A stretch of 43,772 nt of DNA from Ruminococcus sp. (GTDB lineage Bacteria > Bacillota > Clostridia > Oscillospirales > Ruminococcaceae). Position numbers and translations under genes: made by a program. Below, one piece after another: positions 32,541-41,302 of this stretch. How positions within the stretch are numbered: the stretch's first letter is position 1; every line of letters starts with the position of its first letter. Under the pieces are notes generated by a model that was not told the DNA's origin, did not search any database, and saw only the letters and a list, made by a program, of their open reading frames with translations. The stretch is from NCBI GenBank assembly GCA_017397925.1, contig JAFQHO010000056.1:1-43772 (forward strand), read 5' to 3'.

Positions 32541-33461
32541 TCAATACTTAAACTCACCCTTGCCGATAAATTCACGTATAAGGGAGTTTTTCGGTACAAG
32601 CTCATTATCAAGAGGGGCAAGAGCTGACAATATCTCCATAACATCTGAAAGCTCGGAATTGTCCTCCATAAGCCTTAAATCATCAAGGAGGTTATAACGA
32701 TATACGCTCATTTCGTAAGCCATAAAGGTATCTATATCGTAATCGGAACGCATCTTATAGGGCATAATATACTTATTTTCCCCTGCCTCAACGCTGTGGA
32801 ACATACTCATAGTTTCTTCTATACTTCTCTTACGGAAGTTCCTGTCACGTATCATACGGCGCATAAGACGTATTTTCGCAGGATTAAGCACAAGCCCCTC
32901 CTTAGTGATACGAGTACGGACGCTGACATAAAGCTTGCAGAGCTTGCTGTCAGGAACTGTAATAACATCGGGATTGAGGGCGTGTATACCCTCGAATATA
33001 ACCACATCCCCGTGCTTTCTCTCAAAGGGAATAGTCTCCTCAGAACGTGCGGACTGCGCAAAATCGTACTTAGGCACGTTTACGGGACGGCAATTTTCAA
33101 TATCCTCAATTTGTGCGTTGAGCAGCTCCTTGTCGATGCGGTCGGGGGATTCAAGGTCAACTCTGCCCTGTGCTGCCAGCTCTTTTTCTTCCTCTGTAAG
33201 AGATTTGAAATAGTTATCCATAGAAATTGTATGGCAGCCGCAGCCCAGCTCGTCAAGAAGCTTTGCAATCATAAATGCCGTTGTTGTCTTGCCCGAACCT
33301 GAGGGACCCGCAAGGAGAATAACAGGTCTGTTTTCGATATTTGAAGCGATTTTCTGCACAATCTCTTTCAGCTGATGCATAAATATTTCATTGGTCTGCT
33401 TTGTATATTCCTCGGGATTTCCGCATATTCCTATGTTTATTCTGTTAACTTCTATATTCAT
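32541..33461 (-). CDS. Uridine-kinase-like nucleoside kinase
   Basis: This 306-residue cytoplasmic P-loop kinase is of the uridine kinase/phosphoribulokinase family. Walker A is 'LLAGPSGSGKTTTAFMIAKLL' (about residues 49-69). Further motifs are 'ISMDNYFK', 'ESPDRID' and 'NVPKYDFAQSARSEETIPFE', with Walker B 'DVVIFEGIHALNPD'. AGGAG lies six bases before ATG 33461. Clostridial versions often carry an N-terminal TGS/ThrRS-like half and reach about 550 residues; this one lacks it. The exact nucleoside is uncertain. It lies downstream of spoVS, separated by the hairpin at 33511-33533. Confidence 0.85.
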   Translation of the reverse strand: MNIEVNRINIGICGNPEEYTKQTNEIFMHQLKEIVQKIASNIENRPVILLAGPSGSGKTTTAFMIAKLLDELGCGCHTISMDNYFKSLTEEEKELAAQGRVDLESPDRIDKELLNAQIEDIENCRPVNVPKYDFAQSARSEETIPFERKHGDVVIFEGIHALNPDVITVPDSKLCKLYVSVRTRITKEGLVLNPAKIRLMRRMIRDRNFRKRSIEETMSMFHSVEAGENKYIMPYKMRSDYDIDTFMAYEMSVYRYNLLDDLRLMEDNSELSDVMEILSALAPLDNELVPKNSLIREFIGKGEFKY

Positions 33462-33510
33462 AATTTACTCCTGTATACAAAAATTTTAATGAATTGGAAT
33501 AGATAAAATG

Positions 33511-33533
33511 CGGTGAGATTTCGGCTCACCGCA
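33511..33533 (-). terminator. Terminator of spoVS
   Basis: GCGGTGAG and CTCACCGC pair across a seven-base loop; on the minus strand ATTTTATC follows. Confidence 0.8.
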
Positions 33534-33560
33534 TAGTTTCAGTTATAGGTTCTTGCTGCC

Positions 33561-33821
33561 TTATCTCTGCTCACAGATAAGCTTCATAGCTGTTCTGTCT
33601 TCGCCCTCAATCTGGATATTGGCGAAAGCAGGGATACAGATAAGGTCGATTCCGATTGGTGCGAGATATCCTCTTGCAATAGCAATAGCCTTAATAGCCT
33701 GATTTGCAGCACCTGCACCAACAACCTGTACTTCTACTGACTTGTGGTCTCTGATAACTCCTGCAATAGCTCCTGCAACTGAATTGGGTGTTGAATGGGA
33801 TGAAACTTTTAAAATTTCCAT
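33561..33821 (-). CDS. spoVS: Stage V sporulation protein S
   Basis: This 86-residue protein has the complete SpoVS sequence pattern: 'LKVSSHSTPNSVAGAIAG', 'VEVQVVGAGAANQAIKAIAI', 'ARGYLAPIGIDLICIPAF'. It is a small Alba-like protein that in Bacillus acts in spore coat assembly and in the switch to sporulation. AGGAGG lies just before ATG 33821. It lies downstream of ymdB, the same order as in Bacillus subtilis, but has its own promoter and terminator. Confidence 0.96.
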   Translation of the reverse strand: MEILKVSSHSTPNSVAGAIAGVIRDHKSVEVQVVGAGAANQAIKAIAIARGYLAPIGIDLICIPAFANIQIEGEDRTAMKLICEQR

Positions 33822-33912
33822 AGTGTAGCCTCCTGTTTGGATTTTGGTTTAATAGATATAATTTGAAATGCAGGAAAAGCACAGAATAAATCTATGCTTC
33901 TTCCTTGATATT

Positions 33913-33941
33913 ATTATACCACAATAAAAATAATTTTTCAA
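33913..33941 (-). promoter_or_regulatory. Sigma-A-like promoter of spoVS
   Basis: On the minus strand TTGAAA (33941-33936) and TATAAT (33918-33913) are spaced by 17 bp. In Bacillus spoVS is under sigma-H; no sigma-H box was clear here. Confidence 0.65.
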
Positions 33942-34040
33942 TGTTCTAACTGTACCTTTTTTTGACTGCTTTTTTGTGCATTTTAAACAAATATCCTACA
34001 GCATAAGGCAATACAGGTAAATTATTAGACATATCGCATC

Positions 34041-34814
34041 TTAATGTATAATAATTCTCTCTATGCTCATAGCCTTACCGGATTTCTCATCAAATCCCAC
34101 AACAACACCGTTAAGGATGCAGTTTCCCTCAGCTTCTTTGAATTTAGCAGGCATATGGAAGCGGAATTTATCAATGATAATCTGCGATTCTACGCCAAGA
34201 CAGGAGTTTTCAACCCCTGTCATACCGGCGTCAGTGATATATGCTGTATGACCGCCTAAAATGGCTTCATCAGCCGTCTGAACGTGAGTATGAGTGCCGA
34301 ATACGCCTGTAACTTTTCCAGTGAGATAGTGTCCCATAGCCTTTTTCTCTGAGGTTGCCTCAGCGTGAAAATCAAGGAATATATTGGGAGTTGAAATATC
34401 TTCGAGAATGGCGTCTATCTTTGTGAAAGGGTTATCCAGCGGTTCCATATAAGCCGTTCCCATAAGATTTACAACGGCTACGGAATAACTGCCCATATCA
34501 AGGGTGCATACTCCTTTGCCGTAAGCACCGCCCTCAGGAAAGTTTGCAGGGCGTATGATATAATCCGACGAATCAAGGAACGGATATATCTCTCTGCGCC
34601 GGAAAACGTGATTTCCCGTAGTTATGACATCTGCACCTGCATTTATGAGCGCATCGGCTGAATTCGGCGTAATACCGTTGCCCTGTGCTGAATTTTCGCC
34701 ATTTACAATGGTTATGTCGATTTTATATTCCTGTTTGATATTGCGGAGCTTACTGCGGAGAAAATCGCAGCCTGCCTCCCCTACAACATCGCCTATAAAT
34801 AATATTTTTTTCAA
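34041..34814 (-). CDS. ymdB: Metallophosphoesterase, YmdB family
   Basis: This 257-residue phosphodiesterase is of the TIGR00282/YmdB family; the Bacillus enzyme hydrolyses 2',3'-cyclic nucleotides and influences biofilm and motility decisions. The start is TTG 34814 (reads LKKILFIGDVVG; initiator becomes Met), behind AGAGGAG eight bases upstream; an upstream ATG has no such site. Metal-binding motifs: 'FIGDVVGEAG', 'NGENSAQGNGI', 'TTGNHVF', 'DFHAEATSEKKAMG' and 'GTHTHVQTAD'. Length agrees with the family. spoVS follows 219 bases downstream. Confidence 0.93.
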   Translation of the reverse strand: MKKILFIGDVVGEAGCDFLRSKLRNIKQEYKIDITIVNGENSAQGNGITPNSADALINAGADVITTGNHVFRRREIYPFLDSSDYIIRPANFPEGGAYGKGVCTLDMGSYSVAVVNLMGTAYMEPLDNPFTKIDAILEDISTPNIFLDFHAEATSEKKAMGHYLTGKVTGVFGTHTHVQTADEAILGGHTAYITDAGMTGVENSCLGVESQIIIDKFRFHMPAKFKEAEGNCILNGVVVGFDEKSGKAMSIERIIIH

Positions 34815-34846
34815 TACTTTTTCTCCTCTGTTGATTTGCTTATTAA

Positions 34847-34875
34847 AGTATAGCATTTATTTATAAAGCTGTCAA
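34847..34875 (-). promoter_or_regulatory. Sigma-A promoter of ymdB
   Basis: On the minus strand TTGACA (34875-34870) and TATACT (34852-34847) are spaced by 17 bp, about 33 bases before the TTG start. Confidence 0.8.
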
Positions 34876-35068
34876 GGAAAAAGATATCAGTCTGTAGGAA
34901 AAAGGCGTATTTGATAACATACACGGCATACCGTATTTTTGTGAAACGGCTATTCTATGTTGTTTTGTGTAGAAGTGAGCACTACTCGCCCGAAGTAACC
35001 GAAAAGCCGCAATTTTGATAGCTAAAGGCTGCTCACAATCAGCAATTCGCACATAACAAACATATTTA

Positions 35069-35146
35069 TTTTGTGCAAACATACAAACTTTCAAAAACCT
35101 ATTGACAAACACATAATAATATTCTACAATATAAGTAGAGGTAAAA
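35069..35146 (+). repeat. Promoter-bearing 78-bp repeat, copy 2
   Basis: It has TTGACA (35102-35107) and TACAAT (35125-35130) with 17-bp spacing, and aligns gap-free with 25787-25864. Sequence similarity ends soon after the predicted start site. It may drive a small RNA or supply a second promoter to pheA, whose nearer promoter is at 35209-35237. Confidence 0.7.
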
Positions 35147-35208
35147 TCAACCAATATAATACCTACTAAACCATTCAAGGATTAACAGGTATAAATTTCC
35201 CAAAAACC

Positions 35209-35237
35209 TTGATTTATAAGTAAAAAACTGATATAAT
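35209..35237 (+). promoter_or_regulatory. Proximal sigma-A promoter of pheA
   Basis: TTGATT (35209-35214) and TATAAT (35232-35237) are spaced by 17 bp. No T-box or peptide leader was seen in the short stretch before ATG 35270. Confidence 0.75.
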
Positions 35238-35269
35238 AAGAAGTAACAGCAATATATATGGAGGAAAAT

Positions 35270-36382
35270 ATGGATTTACAGGAACTTCGCAATGGAATTG
35301 ATAAAATAGATGAGCAGATACTCTCCCTTTTTATGGAGCGTATGGAGCTTTGCAAGGGCGTTGCCGACTACAAAAAAGAACATAATCTCCCTGTATTTCA
35401 GGGAAATCGTGAAAAAGAAGTAATCGACCGCATAAAGGCTCTTACCAACGACAGAGAGCTTGAAGCAGGTACAGCTTCACTGTTTATGTCGATTATGGAT
35501 ATAAGCAAGATTTTGCAGAATAAAAAAATCCACAGCAATGTTGATACAGTTTATGATGTCCCCGACTTTGAAAATGCCAAGCGTATCGGCTGTCAGGGTA
35601 CATCGGGAGCTAATTCCGAAACTGCCGCAAAGCTTATTTTTGGCGATATACAGCCGATTTTCTATAAAACCTTCGAGGATGTTTTCGCCGCCGTTCAGTC
35701 GGGAGAGCTTGATTACGGCATTCTCCCTGTCCATAACTCAACAGCAGGCTCTGTAAGCAGTACATACGACCTTATGGCGAAGTACAGCGTATACAAGGTA
35801 AAAGAGGTATGCGTTGAAATAAATCACTGTATAGCCTCAAAAAATGCCGCTTCAATTGACGATATAACCGTTGTATATTCTCATCCGCAGGCAATTTCAC
35901 AGTGCTGTAACTACCTCACTGCCCACGGCATAAAGACTGCCGAATACGGCAATACCGCAACTGCAGCGGCTATGGTGGCAAAAAGCGATGAAAAAATTGC
36001 CGCTATATGCTCCGTTGACTGCGCTAAACAGCTTGGACTTTATATCCTTGCGGAGAATGTTGCCGACTGCGAGCTTAACCGTACACGATTTATCTGTATA
36101 TCACGTAATATGCAGATATCTCCCGACGCAGACGCTATTTCCGTTATGTTGAAAATCCCCGATACAGAGGGCAGTCTTTACCGTCTGCTGACGAAATTCT
36201 GCGTCAACGGTATGAATTTGCTCCGCATTGAAAGCCGCCCCCTTAAAGACGGAAGCTTCAATGTTATGTTCTACCTCGACTTTGACGGACACATCGACGA
36301 GCCGAGAGTAAAGGCTCTTATGAACGATTTAACGGAAAATCTGGAGTATTTCAGATTTCTGGGTACATTCAAGAATGAATAA
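35270..36382 (+). CDS. pheA: Bifunctional chorismate mutase/prephenate dehydratase (P-protein)
   Basis: This 370-residue enzyme makes phenylpyruvate from chorismate by way of prephenate. The start is ATG 35270, because GGAGG (35260-35264) precedes it; an ATG at 35258 overlaps that site. Domains: AroQ-type chorismate mutase (1-85: 'LRNGIDKIDEQILSLFMERM'), prephenate dehydratase (about 105-285: 'GCQGTSGANSETAAKLIF', 'YGILPVHNSTAGSV', 'LNRTRFICIS', with the TRF motif) and a regulatory ACT domain (about 295-370: 'LLRIESRPLKDGSFNVMFYLDFDGH', with ESRP). The GAR-type region for Phe feedback was not analysed. metH follows 14 bases downstream. Confidence 0.94.
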   Translation: MDLQELRNGIDKIDEQILSLFMERMELCKGVADYKKEHNLPVFQGNREKEVIDRIKALTNDRELEAGTASLFMSIMDISKILQNKKIHSNVDTVYDVPDFENAKRIGCQGTSGANSETAAKLIFGDIQPIFYKTFEDVFAAVQSGELDYGILPVHNSTAGSVSSTYDLMAKYSVYKVKEVCVEINHCIASKNAASIDDITVVYSHPQAISQCCNYLTAHGIKTAEYGNTATAAAMVAKSDEKIAAICSVDCAKQLGLYILAENVADCELNRTRFICISRNMQISPDADAISVMLKIPDTEGSLYRLLTKFCVNGMNLLRIESRPLKDGSFNVMFYLDFDGHIDEPRVKALMNDLTENLEYFRFLGTFKNE

Positions 36383-36396
36383 ACAGGTGAATAATT

Positions 36397-38763
36397 ATGA
36401 ATGATAGATTTTACGACCTCCTTGACCGCAACGGATTTGTATTCCTCGACGGCGGTCTGGGTACTATGATACAGGCAGCAGGAATTGAAACGGGACACAG
36501 CCCCGAACTGCTGAACATTACAAATCCTGAGGCAATTATGAATATCCACAGGCAATACGTGGAAAGCGGCTCTGATATATTCTGCGCAAATACATTCGGA
36601 GCTAACAGTTATAAGCTGAAAAACAGCGGATATACCGTTGCTGAGGTGGTATCGACAGGTATTGCAAACGCTAAGAAAGCGGCTTCGGGACAGGCACTTG
36701 TTGCCCTTGATATAGGCCCTATCGGACAGCTTTTAGAGCCTTCGGGTACCCTCACCTTTGAGGAAGCTTACGAGATACACAAGGAAACAATCCTTGCAGG
36801 TGCCGACGCTGATGTTATCATAATCGAAACAATGACCGATTTATATGAAGTCAAAGCGGCTGTTCTTGCGGCAAAGGAGAATTCAGACAAGCCTGTTCTT
36901 GTAATGATGACATATGAGGCTAATATGCGTACATTTACCGGAGTTTCCCCCGAATGTTCCGTCTATGCCTTAGAGGGACTGGGCATTGACGCTATCGGCG
37001 TAAACTGTTCCCTCGGCCCTGAGGAGCTTTATCCCGTGCTGGAGAAGCTGTGCAGTATCACGACACTGCCTGTCATTGCAAAGCCTAATGCAGGCTTGCC
37101 CGATCCTGTTACAAATAAATTTAATGTAACTCCCGAAAATTTCGCAGAAAGCGCTGTAAAGCTTGCTGAACTGGGAGTAAAGATGTTCGGCGGCTGCTGC
37201 GGCACAACACCTGCTCATATTGCCGCTGTGGTTGACGCTCTTGACGGTATGGAGTATAATCCCCACGAGGTTGAGCGTAAATCAGTTGTATGCTCTGCTG
37301 TAAACTTTGTTGAAATAAATCAGCCGAGAGTTATCGGCGAGCGCATAAATCCCACAGGCAAAAAGCGTTTCAAGCAGGCGCTTGCTGAAAAAGACATCGG
37401 CTATATTCTCGGTCAGGCTATTGAGCAGCTCAATGCAGGCGCAGAGATACTTGACGTCAACGTAGGCTCCCCCGAAATTGACGAGGCTGAAATGATGAAA
37501 ACTGCTGTAAAGGCTATACAGGGCATTTGTGACGCTCCGTTACAGCTTGATTCCACCCGTCCCGACGTCCTTGAAGCGGGACTGCGTGTATATAACGGTA
37601 AGCCCATCGTCAACTCCGTAAATGCTGAGGAGGAGTCACTCAATACAATTCTCCCACTTGTAAAAAAATACGGTGCCGCAGTTGTGGGACTTACTCTCGA
37701 TAAGGACGGTATCCCAAAAACTGCTGAGGGTCGTTTCAGACTTGCTGAAAAGATACTCAACAGGGCGATGGAATACGGTATTCCAAAGGAAGATATATAC
37801 ATTGACTGCCTTACGCTTACAGCGTCAGCTGAGCAGGAGGCGGCAATGGTTACTCTTGAAGCTTTAAGCCGCGTTAAAAAGGAATTAGGGCTTAAAACAG
37901 TCCTTGGCGTGTCAAACATTTCATTCGGACTGCCAAATCGTGAGACAATTACGCGTACATTCCTTACAATGGCGCTTCACAGCGGGCTTGACCTGCCTAT
38001 TATCAATCCAAATATTGATACTATCATAGGTGCGGTGCGTGCATATCGCCTTCTTGCCTGCCACGACAAGAACTCTGCGGAATTTATTGCGGTATACGGC
38101 CAGGAAACAGCTCCTGCAAAGGCTGTAACCGCTGACGCAGGCACTCCCGATGTGAAATATTCCGTAGAAAACGGGCTTAAAGCAGACGCTGTAAAGGCTG
38201 TAAATCAGCTTATTGAAACAATCTCACCAATGGAAATAATAAATAATTCGCTCATACCTGCTCTTGATACAGTAGGAGGAAAATTTGAAAAGGGTACAAT
38301 TTTCCTGCCTCAGCTTATTATGTCCGCAGAGGCAGCACAGGCCTGCTTTGAGGTCATAAAGGACAGACTGGCTGTATCGGGCGGAGAAACAGTATCAAAG
38401 GGGAAAATCGTACTTGCTACCGTTCACGGAGATATACACGATATAGGCAAAAATATAGTTAAGGTACTTCTCGAAAGCTACGGCTTTACTGTTATAGACT
38501 TAGGAAAGGACGTTGCTCCCGAGGTTATCGTATCTGCGGCAATCGAACACGATGTAAAGCTTGTTGGCTTGTCTGCACTTATGACAACCACTCTCGGAGC
38601 TATGGAAAAGACAATTTCCCTGCTCAATGAAAAATGCCCCAATTGTAAGACAATAGTGGGCGGAGCAGTTCTTACTGAGGACTATGCAAAGAAAATAAAC
38701 GCTGATTTCTACGCTAAAGACGCTAAACAGGCGGTAGATATTGCGGCTTCATTATTATGCTGA
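36397..38763 (+). CDS. metH: Cobalamin-dependent methionine synthase lacking the reactivation domain
   Basis: This 788-residue protein transfers a methyl group from methyl-tetrahydrofolate to homocysteine through bound B12. Domains: homocysteine-binding (about 1-290) with zinc ligands C204 ('GVNCS') and C267/C268 ('GGCCGTTP'); pterin-binding barrel (about 310-570: 'VIGERINPTGKKRFKQAL', 'ILDVNVGSPEIDE', 'GLSNISFGLP'-like 'LGVSNISFGLPNRE'); B12-binding (about 600-788) with 'VHGDIHDIGKNIV', where H681 is the cobalt ligand. The C-terminal SAM-dependent activation domain of the E. coli enzyme (1227 residues) is absent, as in other Firmicute and Thermotoga forms. It is co-transcribed with pheA; no MetF gene is adjacent. 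Confidence 0.93.
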   Translation: MNDRFYDLLDRNGFVFLDGGLGTMIQAAGIETGHSPELLNITNPEAIMNIHRQYVESGSDIFCANTFGANSYKLKNSGYTVAEVVSTGIANAKKAASGQALVALDIGPIGQLLEPSGTLTFEEAYEIHKETILAGADADVIIIETMTDLYEVKAAVLAAKENSDKPVLVMMTYEANMRTFTGVSPECSVYALEGLGIDAIGVNCSLGPEELYPVLEKLCSITTLPVIAKPNAGLPDPVTNKFNVTPENFAESAVKLAELGVKMFGGCCGTTPAHIAAVVDALDGMEYNPHEVERKSVVCSAVNFVEINQPRVIGERINPTGKKRFKQALAEKDIGYILGQAIEQLNAGAEILDVNVGSPEIDEAEMMKTAVKAIQGICDAPLQLDSTRPDVLEAGLRVYNGKPIVNSVNAEEESLNTILPLVKKYGAAVVGLTLDKDGIPKTAEGRFRLAEKILNRAMEYGIPKEDIYIDCLTLTASAEQEAAMVTLEALSRVKKELGLKTVLGVSNISFGLPNRETITRTFLTMALHSGLDLPIINPNIDTIIGAVRAYRLLACHDKNSAEFIAVYGQETAPAKAVTADAGTPDVKYSVENGLKADAVKAVNQLIETISPMEIINNSLIPALDTVGGKFEKGTIFLPQLIMSAEAAQACFEVIKDRLAVSGGETVSKGKIVLATVHGDIHDIGKNIVKVLLESYGFTVIDLGKDVAPEVIVSAAIEHDVKLVGLSALMTTTLGAMEKTISLLNEKCPNCKTIVGGAVLTEDYAKKINADFYAKDAKQAVDIAASLLC

Positions 38764-38814
38764 TACTCTTTTGATTATTTTTTATTGATTATTTCTGAAT
38801 TGGGGTGAATTCTT

Positions 38815-39090
38815 ATGTCCGATAATGCTGTTATTGTTCTTCTTATTGTAGTATTCTTCTTTCTTCTTTCATGTCTGCCCGGTGGCAATCCGCCTCCGAA
38901 GCCCAAGGACGATCCTGATAAGGACGAACAGCGCAGATTAGCACTGTTAATGCTTAAAGGTGAAAAAACCCCCGAAGATATCGCTGCCCAGGAGGGCTAT
39001 GACATTGAACATATAAAGCAATGGAAAGCAGATTATCTGGACGCTGCTGAAAAAGACCACAATCTCAGAAAAAAACTTGATATTGATTAG
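38815..39090 (+). CDS. Small single-span membrane protein of unknown function
   Basis: This 91-residue protein has an N-terminal hydrophobic helix ('AVIVLLIVVFFFLLSCLPGG'), a Pro/Lys/Asp linker and a helical C-terminus with an HTH-like pattern ('RLALLMLKGEKTPEDIAAQEGYDIEHIKQWKADYL'). GGGGTGA precedes ATG 38815. That C-terminal part resembles homeodomain-like segments of transposases, but there is no catalytic domain. Whether it binds DNA or a protein partner is unknown. It ends in a clear terminator. Confidence 0.7.
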   Translation: MSDNAVIVLLIVVFFFLLSCLPGGNPPPKPKDDPDKDEQRRLALLMLKGEKTPEDIAAQEGYDIEHIKQWKADYLDAAEKDHNLRKKLDID

Positions 39091-39103
39091 ACAATATAAA
39101 CGA

Positions 39104-39126
39104 AAGGACGGCATATCGCCGTCCTT
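39104..39126. terminator. Two-way terminator between the small protein and the histidine kinase
   Basis: AAGGACGGC and GCCGTCCTT pair across ATATC; A and T runs lie on both sides, so it can end both convergent transcripts. Confidence 0.85.
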
Positions 39127-39131
39127 GTTTG

Positions 39132-40448
39132 TTATTCGTCTGTGTTTTTTATTGGCAATTCCACTATAAATACCATTCCCTCGTCGGAATTTACGGCGCG
39201 TACCGTGCCTCTGTGGTAGCCTACGCCGTGCTTTACTATGGATAAACCAAGTCCCGTTCCCTTGATTTTCTGCGAACGGCTCTTGTCAACGCGGTAAAAT
39301 CGCTCGAATATACGCTCTATATGCTCACTGGGTATTCCTATTCCTGTATCTGTTACAGTAATAATCGCCTTCATTGGTATATGTGATATGCGTACAGTAT
39401 AATGTCCACCATCTTTATTGTACTTTATGGCGTTTTCACAGAGGTTGTACATTACCTCGCTGAGAATTGTCCTATCACCTGTGATAGTTACCTGTTCGCC
39501 TATAAGCTTTGCGGAAACGTCCTTTTCCTCTGCGGCTCTGGACAGTCTGCCGATTACCTCCTCTGCAAGGCTGTACAGCTCAACCTCTTCCCACTGACGC
39601 GGCACATCGCTTTCATCAAGCCGTGAAAGGGATACAATATCATTTATAAGGGATATGAGCCTATCTGCCTCTCTGCGTATATTTCCGCCGAATTCAGCCA
39701 CATTCTCCGCCCTGACCATTCCGTTGGCAAGCATATCGGATATACCGTAAATAGTCGTCAGAGGCGTTTTCAGCTCGTGGGAAACATTTGAAGTGAACTC
39801 GCGGCGCATTTTTTCCAGTGCCTGTTCCTCTGTTACATCCATAATAAATACGACTATACCATTGAGAGTGTCGGATATACTTGCAGGACTGGCTATTATT
39901 TTTCTGTCGCCCATACTTGTATTTATAATGACTTCTGAGCGAAGTCCGCCCATAGCGTCCTGTATGCACCGTCTGAACGGCTCTGTGTTGCTTAGGGCAT
40001 ATATACTCTGCCCCTCAGCGAGAGGCTCAATGCCTAACAGCTGACAGGCGGCTGAATTACAGGTCAGTATTGTTGTTTTAGGGTCGGCTATAACAATTCC
40101 GTCCTTCATACTCTCCGTTATAAGACTGAACTGCTCGCGGCTGTCGGTAAGCTCGGTCATATAGCGGTTTACTCTGCCATTCTGCTTGTGCAGGCGGTCA
40201 ATAAGGGGCGAAAGCTCTTTATATGGCCTGCTGTAATGAGGCTGAGTGGGGTCAATACTTTTTATTGGTTTGACGATTTTTCTTGCTGCATAAAGGGATA
40301 TAAGGCAGGCAAAAGCGATTATTACCACTCCTGCGATTATAACAGCTCCTATCCCCTCTGAATTTATAAGCAGAACCAAGGCAAGTATGGCTGATATGAC
40401 AGATACAACAGATGTGATAAATATGCTGAGAAAAATTTTTTTAGTCAT
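39132..40448 (-). CDS. PhoR-like sensor histidine kinase
   Basis: This 438-residue membrane kinase has two N-terminal transmembrane helices only about 15 residues apart, so there is almost no extracellular sensor. Then come a short HAMP-like linker, a PAS domain (about 100-205, 'LITESMKDGIVIADPKTTILTCN'), HisKA with the phosphorylated H224 in 'SNVSHELKTP', and the ATPase with N-box 'NLCENAIKYN', G1 'TDTGIGIP' and G2 'GTGLGLSIV'. The gene overlaps the response-regulator gene by eight bases. The architecture resembles PhoR, but no phosphate genes are nearby, so the signal is unknown. Confidence 0.92.
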   Translation of the reverse strand: MTKKIFLSIFITSVVSVISAILALVLLINSEGIGAVIIAGVVIIAFACLISLYAARKIVKPIKSIDPTQPHYSRPYKELSPLIDRLHKQNGRVNRYMTELTDSREQFSLITESMKDGIVIADPKTTILTCNSAACQLLGIEPLAEGQSIYALSNTEPFRRCIQDAMGGLRSEVIINTSMGDRKIIASPASISDTLNGIVVFIMDVTEEQALEKMRREFTSNVSHELKTPLTTIYGISDMLANGMVRAENVAEFGGNIRREADRLISLINDIVSLSRLDESDVPRQWEEVELYSLAEEVIGRLSRAAEEKDVSAKLIGEQVTITGDRTILSEVMYNLCENAIKYNKDGGHYTVRISHIPMKAIITVTDTGIGIPSEHIERIFERFYRVDKSRSQKIKGTGLGLSIVKHGVGYHRGTVRAVNSDEGMVFIVELPIKNTDE

Positions 40449-41124
40449 TCTTTTCTCCTATTCTATAGCCTACACCGCGTATGGTTTCGATAAGCTCCCC
40501 GCATTCTCCAAGCTTTGAACGGAGAGTACGGATATGAACGTCAACAGTACGGCTTTCTCCTGAGAATTCGTAGCCCCATATACGGTTGAGCAGTTCATCA
40601 CGGGTAAACGCCCTTCCCTTGTTTTTCATAAGCAGGAGCAGCAGGTCGTATTCTTTAAGGGTAAGGGTAATATTCTTCCCTTGCGCGTATACCTGGTGCA
40701 TATCCTGGTTTATTGCAAGACCGCCTATGGTAATTGTATCGGCGGATTGGGCAGCTGCGGGAGCTGTGCGGCGCAGAAGCGCCTTTATACGTGATATAAG
40801 CTCCATTGTGCCAAATGGCTTTGATATGTAATCGTCAGCACCGCTGTCAAGTCCTAAAACCTTATCGAACTCAGTACCCTTTGCAGTGAGAAGAATAATG
40901 GGCATCCTTGCCGTATCAGGGGCGGAGCGCAGTTTTTTCAGCACGGATATACCGTCCTCCTCGGGAAGCATAACATCAAGAAGCAGCAGGTCGGGAATAT
41001 TCTCGGACATAGCCGCAAAAAGCTCTGAAGGAAGCTCAAATCCCATTGCCTCAAAACCCGAATTATTGAGTGCGTATAGAACAAAATCGCGTATTCCGCC
41101 GTCATCTTCAAGCATATAAATCAT
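40441..41124 (-). CDS. OmpR/PhoB-family response regulator
   Basis: This 227-residue DNA-binding regulator has a receiver domain (1-120; acidic residues D7 and D8, phosphorylation site D50 in 'LLLLDVMLP', 'LLTAKG', 'ISKPF') and a winged-helix output domain ('LTLKEYDLLLLLMKNKGRAFTRDELLNRIWGYEF', 'RTVDVHIRTLRSKLGE'). AGAAGGTG precedes ATG 41124. It is transcribed first, with the kinase gene overlapping its end. The regulated genes cannot be told from this window. Confidence 0.93.
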   Translation of the reverse strand: MIYMLEDDGGIRDFVLYALNNSGFEAMGFELPSELFAAMSENIPDLLLLDVMLPEEDGISVLKKLRSAPDTARMPIILLTAKGTEFDKVLGLDSGADDYISKPFGTMELISRIKALLRRTAPAAAQSADTITIGGLAINQDMHQVYAQGKNITLTLKEYDLLLLLMKNKGRAFTRDELLNRIWGYEFSGESRTVDVHIRTLRSKLGECGELIETIRGVGYRIGEKND

Positions 41125-41168
41125 AGTTACACCTTCTGTAAATATCTTCAGGAAAACCCTGTATCCTA

Positions 41169-41197
41169 ATTATAAACTATTTTTTGTGAAAATTCAA
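41169..41197 (-). promoter_or_regulatory. Sigma-A promoter of the two-component system
   Basis: On the minus strand TTGAAT (41197-41192) and TATAAT (41174-41169) are spaced by 17 bp, 45 bases before ATG 41124. Confidence 0.75.
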
Positions 41198-41302
41198 GTG
41201 GATGAAAATAACAATTTCAGATAATCTGTTTTAACGATTATTCACCCTTTCCCCCACTACACCATATAATGAATTGTGAATAAATTTCTACAGGAGTGAA
41301 AT

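Larger units (their letters stand above)
34815..35269. other. Divergent intergenic region between ymdB and pheA
   Basis: This 455-base gap contains the ymdB promoter (minus), a hairpin ACGG/CCGT near 34923-34935, the 78-bp promoter repeat (35069-35146) and the proximal pheA promoter. A minus-strand reading frame at 34861-35178 covers promoters and repeats and is not supported. No RNA gene was recognised. Confidence 0.6.

Noticed and set aside
34861-35178. 105-residue minus-strand frame upstream of pheA
   Set aside because: It runs over the ymdB promoter and the 78-bp promoter repeat and lacks a ribosome-binding site.
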